DNA of 6,256 bases from Auritidibacter sp. Marseille-P8566 (GTDB lineage Bacteria; Bacteroidota; Bacteroidia; Flavobacteriales; Flavobacteriaceae): the NCBI GenBank assembly GCA_943325595.2, contig CALPQA020000122.1:1-6256 (forward strand), given 5' to 3'. Position 1 is the first letter of the stretch. Every line of letters begins with the position of its first letter. The position numbers and the translations under genes were made by a program. Below are positions 1-5,330 of this stretch, one piece after another. The notes under the pieces are model-generated. The model saw nothing but the letters and a program-made list of their open reading frames with translations. It was not told where the DNA came from and did no database searches.

Positions 1-893
1 TCATCATTGAAAATGTCGATAATTTCAAGATTGTGTTTTTCGCCAAGGGTTTTGTCATTCATATCGTGTGCTGGAGTGACTTTTAGGCAGCCTGTTCCAA
101 ATTCGACATCAACATAATCATCTTCAATAATTGGGATTATTCTTCCACAAATTGGCACGATTGCGTTTTTACCTTTTAGGTATGAAAAGCGTTCGTCGTT
201 TGGATTGATGCAAATTGCGGTATCTCCAAAAATGGTTTCTGGACGCGTTGTTGCAACGGTTACAAAATCAGAAGTTCCTTCAATTTCGTATTTTATATAG
301 AATAATTTTCCTTGTTGTTCTTCAAAAATCACTTCTTCGTCAGAAAGTGTTGTTTTGGCTTCGGGATCCCAATTGACCATTCGAAAACCACGATAGATTA
401 ATCCTTTGTTGTGTAAATCGACAAAAGAACGGATTACAGATGCTGACATATCCGGATCCATGGTGAATTTTGTGCGTTCCCAATCGCAAGAAGCGCCTAA
501 TTTTTTTAGTTGTTCCAAGATTACTCCACCATATTTATCCGTCCATTCCCAAGCGTGGGCTAGAAATTCTTGACGGGTTAAATCGTCTTTGTTGATTCCT
601 TCGGCTTTTAGTTTAGCTACTACTTTTGCTTCGGTTGCAATTGAGGCATGATCGGTTCCTGGAACCCAACATGCGTTGAATCCTTTTAGTCGTGCCCGAC
701 GAATTAATACATCTTGTATTGTATTGTTTAGCATGTGTCCCATGTGGAGCACGCCAGTTACATTTGGTGGGGGAATGACAATGGTATATGGGGTTCTATG
801 GTCGGGAGTGGAATGAAAATAGTTGTTTTTCATCCAATACTCATACCATTTATCTTCAATGTTTTTAGCGTCAAATTGCGATGGAATTGTCAT
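1..893 (-). CDS. valS: Valyl-tRNA synthetase, N-terminal part (3' end outside window)
   Basis: This cytoplasmic class Ia synthetase charges tRNA-Val with valine and hydrolyses mischarged Thr-tRNA. I translated the minus strand from the ATG at 893 and found 297 uninterrupted codons, about a third of the usual 870-950 residues. The start [20 protein letters not shown] is typical of bacterial ValS. The ATP-binding HIGH-type signature is HMGH at residues 50-53, preceded by PPPNVTG. The catalytic-domain segment WVPGTDHAS is at 76-84, and NWDPEAKT follows near 173-180. The CP1 editing domain is entered with ATTRPET at 214-220 and continues to [12 protein letters not shown] at 266-277. The KMSKS loop, anticodon-binding domain and C-terminal coiled coil would lie outside the window. 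No Shine-Dalgarno precedes the ATG, as is normal in Bacteroidota. The gene is divergent from the DUF1573 gene. I see no frameshift. Identity is certain; the start is very likely because no in-frame upstream alternative fits the family. Confidence 0.97.
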   Translation of the reverse strand, partial: MTIPSQFDAKNIEDKWYEYWMKNNYFHSTPDHRTPYTIVIPPPNVTGVLHMGHMLNNTIQDVLIRRARLKGFNACWVPGTDHASIATEAKVVAKLKAEGINKDDLTRQEFLAHAWEWTDKYGGVILEQLKKLGASCDWERTKFTMDPDMSASVIRSFVDLHNKGLIYRGFRMVNWDPEAKTTLSDEEVIFEEQQGKLFYIKYEIEGTSDFVTVATTRPETIFGDTAICINPNDERFSYLKGKNAIVPICGRIIPIIEDDYVDVEFGTGCLKVTPAHDMNDKTLGEKHNLEIIDIFND

Positions 894-927
894 TTTATTA
901 TGTATTCGTTATTTCTAATTAGTGTTT

Positions 928-951
928 TTTGAATATTTAAAAGTATTCAAA
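928..951. repeat. Inverted repeat / hairpin just upstream of valS
   Basis: TTTGAATA (928-935) and TATTCAAA (944-951) are perfect 8-bp inverted arms around an 8-base AT-only loop apart from one G. It lies 35 bases before the valS start codon. If valS is transcribed from the box at 1103-1110, the hairpin would fall in the valS leader. It could equally be an operator. No U-run follows on either strand, so it is not a classic intrinsic terminator. Confidence 0.45.
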
Positions 952-963
952 TGAAAAATTGTA

Positions 964-1023
964 TAGCCCTGATGGCAGAGAAAATCCCTAGCTTTTTTGG
1001 CTAGGATTGAAACGGACAGCAGG
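964..1023 (+). ncRNA. Flavo-1-like structured RNA element
   Basis: The sequence resembles, from memory, the Flavo-1 RNA motif, a conserved structure found in many intergenic regions of Flavobacterium and of unknown function. Seen directly: TAGCCCTGAT at the 5' end; an outer pairing of CCTG (968-971) with CAGG (1020-1023); purine-rich internal-loop strands (GGCAGAGAAA and GAAACGGACAG); and an inner stem CCTAGC (987-992) with GCTAGG (1000-1005) around a T-rich loop. The flanking AT (984-985) and AT (1006-1007) can extend the inner stem past one bulged C. The motif orientation I recall places it on the plus strand, reading toward the DUF1573 gene. There is no obvious dedicated promoter immediately upstream. 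The family assignment rests on recall of the consensus, not on a covariance-model search. Confidence 0.6.
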
Positions 1024-1029
1024 AAAATG

Positions 1030-1080
1030 AATTACTGAAAAAGCCAAAATTTTCGCTCCTAAAAAAAGGAAATAGTAATT
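1030..1080. repeat. Second hairpin downstream of the Flavo-1-like element
   Basis: AATTACT (1030-1036) pairs perfectly with AGTAATT (1074-1080), enclosing 37 bases. Inside, TCCT (1057-1060) and AGGA (1067-1070) form a short inner stem with an all-A loop, and GAAAA (1037-1041) can pair with TTTTC (1050-1054). Seven bases separate it from the Flavo-1-like element, so the two may be parts of one transcript. Function is unknown. Confidence 0.4.
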
Positions 1081-1102
1081 GGTACGTTTTTTGTAATTGC
1101 TA

Positions 1103-1110
1103 CAAAAGTA
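1103..1110 (-). promoter_or_regulatory. Candidate -7 box facing valS
   Basis: Read on the minus strand this is TACTTTTG, a perfect match to the Bacteroidota TAnnTTTG -7 element. No clear TTG stands 17-23 bases upstream, only a T-run, so the promoter call is weak. If used, transcription would begin near 1096-1098 and give valS a leader of about 200 bases that is antisense to the Flavo-1-like element and the 1030-1080 hairpin. Confidence 0.35.
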
Positions 1111-1145
1111 AATAATTATGCACAGTATAAAAAGGGAAATAAAAA

Positions 1146-1176
1146 TTTGTGCATTAATTAAAAGAAAGTAAATTTA
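1146..1176 (+). promoter_or_regulatory. Candidate promoter of the DUF1573 gene
   Basis: TTTG (1146-1149) and TAAATTTA (1169-1176) are separated by exactly 19 bases. This fits the Bacteroidota primary sigma pattern TTTG-N19-TAnnTTTG with one mismatch (final G to A). Transcription would start near 1182, leaving a leader of about 20 bases before the ATG at 1202. Confidence 0.5.
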
Positions 1177-1201
1177 CATAAACTAATAAAATTTTGATTC
1201 G

Positions 1202-1636
1202 ATGAAAAAATTACTCTTATTATTTGCCTTTGTTGCCGTAAATTCGGTTGGTTTTGCACAAAGTGGTGCAAAAATTGAAGTTTTGAATAAAGACAATACC
1301 GTTGATTTTGGTACAGTTACAAAAGAATCGGACAGTGGAATTCGGACTTTTGAGTTTAAGAACACGGGTGATGCGCCGTTGATTATTACGAATGTGCAAT
1401 CAACATGCGGTTGTACGGTGCCTACAAAACCTACAGAACCTATTTTGCCAGGAAAAATTGGTAAAATTGAAGTGAAATACAATATGAATCCGGGGCCAAT
1501 TCGAAAAACGATTACGGTTGAATCGAATGCAATTAATGTGGAAAGCGGAAGAATTGCTTTGAAGATTAAGGGAGAAGTGATTGTAAAACCAGAAGTCAAT
1601 TTGTTAGAAAAGAAAAAGGCGCTACCAAGTCAGTAA
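1202..1636 (+). CDS. Exported DUF1573 domain protein
   Basis: This 144-residue protein has a Sec signal peptide: MKK, then a hydrophobic stretch to about residue 18, with likely signal peptidase I cleavage after GFAQ at residue 20. There is no lipobox cysteine, so the mature protein of about 124 residues should be periplasmic or secreted. The rest is one DUF1573 unit (PF07610, an immunoglobulin-like beta domain): DFGTVTKESDSG (35-46), the FEFKNTGDAPLII core (50-62), and the signature STCGCTVP with Cys69-Gly-Cys71, ending in a KIKGEV strand near 121-126. The family is abundant in Bacteroidota; its molecular role is not known. The CGC pair could form a disulfide or bind a metal, which is inference. 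The gene is single, with a candidate promoter just upstream and an intrinsic terminator just downstream. Length is normal for single-domain members. The ATG is supported by the signal peptide it opens. Confidence 0.93.
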   Translation: MKKLLLLFAFVAVNSVGFAQSGAKIEVLNKDNTVDFGTVTKESDSGIRTFEFKNTGDAPLIITNVQSTCGCTVPTKPTEPILPGKIGKIEVKYNMNPGPIRKTITVESNAINVESGRIALKIKGEVIVKPEVNLLEKKKALPSQ

Positions 1637-1652
1637 AGTTATTATAAATACT

Positions 1653-1681
1653 AAAGCGTTTCAATTGAGACGCTTTTTTTT
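1653..1681 (+). terminator. Intrinsic terminator after the DUF1573 gene
   Basis: AAAGCGTTTC (1653-1662) pairs with GAGACGCTTT (1667-1676) around an AATT tetraloop. This gives a 10-bp stem with one G-U pair, running into an eight-base T-tract (1674-1681). It starts 16 bases after the stop codon and should isolate the DUF1573 gene from the aminotransferase gene. Confidence 0.9.
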
Positions 1682-1724
1682 GTGGAATAAAGATTGATTA
1701 ATTCTCTGTTTTTTAAAAATAAAT

Positions 1725-1740
1725 ATTGCAAATTTGCAAT
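1725..1740. promoter_or_regulatory. Perfect 16-bp palindrome upstream of the aminotransferase
   Basis: ATTGCAAATTTGCAAT is identical to its own reverse complement over all 16 bases and ends 15 bases before the ATG at 1756. It overlaps the zone where a -7 element would be expected: TAAATATTG begins at 1720, and a TTG is at 1694-1696. It is therefore a candidate operator for a dimeric regulator or part of the core promoter. With no loop it is unlikely to act as an RNA hairpin. Confidence 0.4.
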
Positions 1741-1755
1741 TCTAAACAACAAATT

Positions 1756-2952
1756 ATGCCTAAAATTTCAAATAAAGGAAAACAGATGCCTGAATCTCCG
1801 ATTCGGAAATTAGTTCCTTATGCAGATATCGCAAAAAGTAAAGGGAATAAAGTATATCATTTAAATATTGGTCAACCTGATATAAAAACGCCTGAAGTAG
1901 CGATGAATTCTATTAAAAACCTAGATATTAAGGTTTTGGAATACAGTCATTCTGCGGGTTTTGAAAGTTACAGAACTAAATTATCGAATTTTTACAAAAA
2001 TAGTGGTTTGCCGATTGAGGTTGCCGATATTATTATAACTACTGGTGGTTCTGAAGCCTTGTTATTTGCCATGGGAAGTACCATGGATTATGGTGATGAG
2101 ATTATTATTCCAGAGCCTTTTTATGCGAATTATAATGGTTTTTCTACGGCATCGGGAGTGAAAGTAGTGCCAGTAATTTCAACTATTGAAACGGGTTTTG
2201 CCTTGCCTCCAATTGCTGATTTTGAAAAATTAATTACGCCAAGAACCAAAGCGATTTTGATTTGTAATCCTGGAAATCCTACTGGATATTTGTACTCAAA
2301 AGAGGAAATTATGCAACTTGCCGAATTGGTGAAAAAGCACGATTTGTTTTTGATTGCTGATGAAGTGTATCGTGAATTTACATATGATGGTGATGTTCAT
2401 TATTCGGTTATGAATATTCCGGGATTGGAAGAAAATGCGATTATGATTGATTCGGTTTCTAAAAGGTACAGTATGTGTGGCGCTAGAATTGGTTGTATTG
2501 TTTCTAAAAACAAGGAATTGATGGCCACTGCGATGAAATTTGCACAGGCAAGATTGAGTCCGCCAACATTTGCACAAATTGCAAGTGAAGCGGCTTTGGA
2601 CACGCCTCAAAGTTATTTTGACGAGGTAATTACAGAATACAGAGACCGTCGTGATACGTTGATTGCCGAATTAAATAAAATAGATGGAGTAGTAGTAAGC
2701 AAACCAAAAGGCGCTTTTTATTGTATTGCACAATTGCCAATTGACAATGCAGATACTTTTGCACAATGGATGTTGGAATCCTATGATTTAAACAAAGAAA
2801 CCGTTATGGTTGCTCCTGCAGCAGGATTTTATTCGACACCTGGAGTTGGTTTGAATGAGGTTCGAATTGCCTATGTTTTGAAAAAAGAAGATTTAATTCG
2901 GTCAGTAGAAATATTGAAAGATGCCATTGCGGTTTATAATTCAAAGAAGTAA
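1756..2952 (+). CDS. Class I PLP-dependent aminotransferase (aspartate aminotransferase-like)
   Basis: This 398-residue cytoplasmic fold-type I enzyme moves an amino group between an amino acid and a 2-oxo acid. I chose the ATG at 1756 because MPKISNKGKQMPESPIRKL is how flavobacterial relatives begin; an in-frame TTG at 1726 would add ten residues and start inside the palindrome. Visible motifs are NIGQPD (37-42, substrate-side glycine loop), TTGGSEAL (cofactor phosphate contact), NPGNPTG (171-177, conserved Asn174), ADEVYREF (201-208, Asp202 and Tyr205 at the PLP ring), SVSKRYS with the Schiff-base lysine Lys236, and VRIAY with the substrate-carboxylate Arg370. Length and motifs fit the AspAT subgroup I family. 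Substrate cannot be fixed from sequence: aspartate, aromatic amino acids or others are possible. The gene stands alone between terminators. No key residue is missing. Confidence 0.93.
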   Translation: MPKISNKGKQMPESPIRKLVPYADIAKSKGNKVYHLNIGQPDIKTPEVAMNSIKNLDIKVLEYSHSAGFESYRTKLSNFYKNSGLPIEVADIIITTGGSEALLFAMGSTMDYGDEIIIPEPFYANYNGFSTASGVKVVPVISTIETGFALPPIADFEKLITPRTKAILICNPGNPTGYLYSKEEIMQLAELVKKHDLFLIADEVYREFTYDGDVHYSVMNIPGLEENAIMIDSVSKRYSMCGARIGCIVSKNKELMATAMKFAQARLSPPTFAQIASEAALDTPQSYFDEVITEYRDRRDTLIAELNKIDGVVVSKPKGAFYCIAQLPIDNADTFAQWMLESYDLNKETVMVAPAAGFYSTPGVGLNEVRIAYVLKKEDLIRSVEILKDAIAVYNSKK

Positions 2953-3015
2953 TAGTTCAAAATTAATTTACACTTTGTGATAAATTAAGGTCAACTTTAT
3001 AAAATAAGATTGCTT

Positions 3016-3052
3016 AAAACTTCGTTAATGTATTATTTAACGAAGTTTTTTT
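3016..3052 (+). terminator. Intrinsic terminator after the aminotransferase gene
   Basis: AAAACTTCGTTAA (3016-3028) and TTAACGAAGTTTT (3037-3049) form a perfect 13-bp stem with an 8-base loop. The stem runs into a T-tract (3046-3052) on the plus strand. It lies 63 bases past the aminotransferase stop. The A-run on the opposite side would make it partly bidirectional, although no minus-strand gene ends here. Confidence 0.88.
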
Positions 3053-3055
3053 ATT

Positions 3056-3063
3056 TACATTTA
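3056..3063 (+). promoter_or_regulatory. Weak -7 box candidate for the exported protein gene
   Basis: TACATTTA matches TAnnTTTG except for the last base and lies 36 bases before the ATG at 3099, directly after the preceding terminator. No TTG is found at the expected distance upstream, where only the T-rich terminator arm is present. Low confidence. Confidence 0.25.
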
Positions 3064-3098
3064 GCAAAAAATTAAAGATTAGAAATAGCATTGTGTTT

Positions 3099-3767
3099 AT
3101 GAAATTTATTGTATCATTTATTTGTACCCTTTTTTTTGTTGCCGTCGGGTATTCACAGTTTGATAACGGAAATACTTCTATTGAGATTTCTCCTGCGAAG
3201 AAAATTCCAGTTTCTAAATCCAAAAGTTCCCCTATAAAATTTAGTTCTTCTCCCATTATACAACCTAAATTTGACGCTGTTCCATTAAAGAAAGAACCTG
3301 AAATTGTATTTAAAAAAATTGGAGAACCGCATCCAATTGATTTGACATTGAAAAATGATTTTAAAAATCCAGGTTTGGTTTATCAGGATAAATTAAATAA
3401 ATCGGGAGACGGTGAAGTATCGCAAGCATTTAGGAAAAATCAATATTTGGGCGATTTCAAAACGAAAGCCTTATTCTTGAAAATACTGTGTCGTGATAAT
3501 GAATTTGTTGATGGTGACCGGGTTCGAATTTATATTAATGACTTAATTATTCAAGAAAATGTGCTACTGGAAGGTGACTTTCAAGAATTTGAAATGGCAT
3601 TAAAAAACGGATTTAATAAAATAGATATTGAAGCTTTAAATCAAGGAACTTCGGGACCCAATACCGCCGAATTTCAAGTATATGACGATAAAGGAAAACT
3701 TATATCGGCCAATCAGTGGAATCTTTCAACGGGTTTTAAAGCTACAATAATTGTGGTAAAAGACTAA
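3099..3767 (+). CDS. Exported protein of unknown function with C-terminal beta domain
   Basis: This 222-residue protein starts with a clear Sec signal peptide: MKF, a hydrophobic core to about residue 17, and GYSQ ending at residue 20. I chose ATG 3099 over the in-frame GTG at 3093, which would add only two residues before the signal peptide. After cleavage comes a low-complexity Ser/Lys/Pro-rich linker (about 32-60), probably disordered. A middle part (about 65-120) follows, and then a likely beta-sandwich domain (about 121-222). This contains DGDRVRIYIND (138-148), an EFEMALKNGFNKIDIEAL stretch (163-180) and GPNTAEFQVYD (186-196). The pattern DGD-hydrophobic strand, then GxNxIxIxAxNxGxxxPNTA, recurs at the C-termini of other secreted Bacteroidota proteins as I recall them. 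No enzyme motif, lipobox or type IX sorting signal is obvious. The gene lies alone between a terminator and the convergent rlmD gene. Function unknown. Confidence 0.88.
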   Translation: MKFIVSFICTLFFVAVGYSQFDNGNTSIEISPAKKIPVSKSKSSPIKFSSSPIIQPKFDAVPLKKEPEIVFKKIGEPHPIDLTLKNDFKNPGLVYQDKLNKSGDGEVSQAFRKNQYLGDFKTKALFLKILCRDNEFVDGDRVRIYINDLIIQENVLLEGDFQEFEMALKNGFNKIDIEALNQGTSGPNTAEFQVYDDKGKLISANQWNLSTGFKATIIVVKD

Positions 3768-3803
3768 TAGTTCTCTAATCAAATTACTTTAAATAGAGAA
3801 CTA
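3768..3803. terminator. Inverted repeat between convergent genes, possible shared terminator
   Basis: TAGTTCTCTA (3768-3777) and TAGAGAACTA (3794-3803) are perfect 10-bp arms around a 16-base loop. They begin right after the stop codon of the exported-protein gene and end 6 bases before the rlmD stop. Position suggests termination for both convergent genes. Neither strand has a proper T-run after the stem (A-rich on plus), so this is not a canonical intrinsic terminator. Confidence 0.5.
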
Positions 3804-3809
3804 AAAATA

Positions 3810-5222
3810 TTATCTTCTTTCTAAAAGCACAACATTTTCAACATGGTGCGTTTGGGGAAACATGTCAACTGGGCGAACACGAGTTACCTTATATTTTTCG
3901 TCCATTAAAGCCAAATCACGGGCTTGTGTTGCTGAATTACAACTTACATAAACTACTTTTTCAGGAGCAATTTTCATGATTTGTTCAATTACATCTTTGT
4001 GCATTCCGTCACGGGGTGGATCGGTAATAATAACGTCTGGTTTTCCTTGTTGCGCAATGAATTCCTCGTTAAATACTACTTTCATATCACCAACAAAAAA
4101 CTCACAATTGGTAATATTATTTCTTTCAGCATTGGCTTTTGCGTCTAGAATTGCCTCAGGAACACTTTCTACACCGATTACTTTTTTGGCATTTTTAGAT
4201 ACAAATTGTGCAATAGTTCCCGTTCCAGTATATAAATCGTAAACTATTTCATTGCCTGTTAAACCGGCAAAATCTCTCGTTATTTTGTATAATTCATAGG
4301 CTTGATCAGAATTTGTTTGGTAGAATGATTTGGCATTTATACTAAATTTCAAACCTTCCATTTCCTCTAAAATATAATCTCGGCCTTTGTATAATTTTAT
4401 ATTTGTGTCGTATAAAGTATCGTTTGCTTTCGAATTAATTACATATTGTAAAGAAGTTATTTGTGGAAACTTTTCATACAAATGGTCTAATAACAATTCA
4501 CGATTTGTTTTGTCTTCTTCAAAAAACTGAATTAACACCATGATTTCTCCAGTTGATGCTGTTCGTAACATCAATGTTCTTAAAAATCCTTCGTGACTTC
4601 TTGGATTGAAGAAAGTCAAATTATGTTGGTTTGCAAAATCACGAACTTCATTCCGAATAGCATTTGAAGGGTCTTCTTGAAGATGGCATTTGGTGATGTC
4701 CAAAATTTTATCCCACATTTTCGGAATGTGAAATCCAAGTGCATTTCTGTTTCCTAAATCTTCGGTACTGCCAATTTCTTCTTCTGTAAGCCAACGGCTA
4801 TTTGAGAATCCAAATTCCATTTTGTTTCTGTAGAAAAACTGTTTTTCAGATCCTAAAATAGGTTCAAATTCAGGAAGTTCTACTTTTCCAATGCGTTGAA
4901 GGTGGTTTTTTACTTCGTTTTGTTTGTAATATAATTGTTGGCTGTACTTCATGTTTTGCCATTTACAACCACCACAAACACCAAAGTGCTCGCAAATTGG
5001 TTCCACTCTGTGTTCAGAAAACTCGTGGAATTTTACTGCTTTTCCTTCGTAATATGCTTTTCTTTTTTTGAAAGTTTGCACATCTACTACATCTCCAGGA
5101 ACCACATTTGGAATAAAAATAACTTTTCCGTCTGGTGCTTTTGCCACCGAAACTCCTTTTGCACCTGCATCAAGAACTTTTATATGATCGAATACGATTT
5201 TGTCTGTAATTTTTCTAGCCAT
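3810..5222 (-). CDS. rlmD: 23S rRNA (uracil-C5)-methyltransferase RlmD
   Basis: This SAM-dependent enzyme of the RumA/TrmA family makes 5-methyluridine in 23S rRNA (U1939 in E. coli numbering). It has 470 residues, near the family's usual 430-470. An N-terminal TRAM RNA-binding domain (about 5-65) is followed by the iron-sulfur cluster cysteines Cys77, Cys83, Cys86 (CEHFGVCGGC) and Cys179 (ITKCHL). The methyltransferase part shows SFYQTN (299-304), the SAM loop DLYTGTGT (329-336), acidic Glu352, DPPRDG (401-406), the catalytic nucleophile Cys428 in YVSCNS, and a C-terminal HHVENV with Glu462 as probable general base. All catalytic and cluster residues are present. Paralogues acting on U747 share these motifs, so the exact target base is inferred. 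The gene is convergent with the exported-protein gene and lies 108 bases downstream of the DUF2400 gene on the same strand. Confidence 0.93.
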   Translation of the reverse strand: MARKITDKIVFDHIKVLDAGAKGVSVAKAPDGKVIFIPNVVPGDVVDVQTFKKRKAYYEGKAVKFHEFSEHRVEPICEHFGVCGGCKWQNMKYSQQLYYKQNEVKNHLQRIGKVELPEFEPILGSEKQFFYRNKMEFGFSNSRWLTEEEIGSTEDLGNRNALGFHIPKMWDKILDITKCHLQEDPSNAIRNEVRDFANQHNLTFFNPRSHEGFLRTLMLRTASTGEIMVLIQFFEEDKTNRELLLDHLYEKFPQITSLQYVINSKANDTLYDTNIKLYKGRDYILEEMEGLKFSINAKSFYQTNSDQAYELYKITRDFAGLTGNEIVYDLYTGTGTIAQFVSKNAKKVIGVESVPEAILDAKANAERNNITNCEFFVGDMKVVFNEEFIAQQGKPDVIITDPPRDGMHKDVIEQIMKIAPEKVVYVSCNSATQARDLALMDEKYKVTRVRPVDMFPQTHHVENVVLLERR

Positions 5223-5226
5223 AGCG

Positions 5227-5234
5227 CAAAAATA
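5227..5234 (-). promoter_or_regulatory. Candidate -7 box immediately before rlmD
   Basis: On the minus strand this reads TATTTTTG, an exact TAnnTTTG match ending only 4 bases before the rlmD ATG. A TTTTGG lies 13 bases further upstream, which is shorter than the usual spacing. If functional, the transcript would start at or within a few bases of the start codon. Confidence 0.4.
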
Positions 5235-5296
5235 AGTTTTATAAATCCAAAAGTGAAAATATTATATGAAAATTTGTATTATTTCCTTTAGATGTA

Positions 5297-5312
5297 AATT
5301 CGAGATCGAATT
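5297..5312. repeat. Near-perfect 16-bp palindrome between DUF2400 gene and rlmD
   Basis: AATTCGA (5297-5303) and TCGAATT (5306-5312) are perfect 7-bp arms around a GA centre. It sits 18 bases past the DUF2400 stop and about 75 bases upstream of the rlmD start. The 2-base spacer argues for a protein-binding site rather than an RNA hairpin. No terminator-like T-run follows. Confidence 0.3.
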
Positions 5313-5330
5313 ATAGCAAATTAATTATTA

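Larger units (their letters stand above)
894..1201. other. Divergent intergenic region between valS and the DUF1573 gene
   Basis: This 308-base stretch has no convincing coding sequence on either strand. It is unusually structured. From left to right it holds an 8-bp-arm hairpin (928-951), a Flavo-1-like RNA element (964-1023), a second longer hairpin (1030-1080), a minus-strand TAnnTTTG box (1103-1110) and a plus-strand promoter candidate (1146-1176). The individual parts are listed separately. Confidence 0.8.

Noticed and set aside
735..932. Plus-strand open frame of 65 codons
   Set aside because: It is antisense to the start of valS, whose reading frame is strongly conserved; the translated product has no recognisable character.
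894..1110. T-box riboswitch in the valS leader
   Set aside because: I see no T-box sequence or antiterminator/terminator pair, and T-boxes are characteristic of Gram-positive lineages rather than Bacteroidota.
1183..1599. Minus-strand open frame of 138 codons
   Set aside because: It is the mirror of the DUF1573 coding sequence, which has a signal peptide, a CGC motif, a promoter candidate and a terminator on the plus strand.
1726..1755. Ten-codon N-terminal extension of the aminotransferase from a TTG codon
   Set aside because: It would start inside the palindrome, and family members begin at the MPKIS methionine.
2296..2610. Minus-strand open frames within the aminotransferase gene
   Set aside because: They overlap the PLP-lysine region of a clear enzyme and show only shadow composition.
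4935..5291. Plus-strand open frame of 118 codons
   Set aside because: It lies antisense to the TRAM and iron-sulfur part of rlmD and is rich in Phe/Ser/Cys as expected of a shadow frame.
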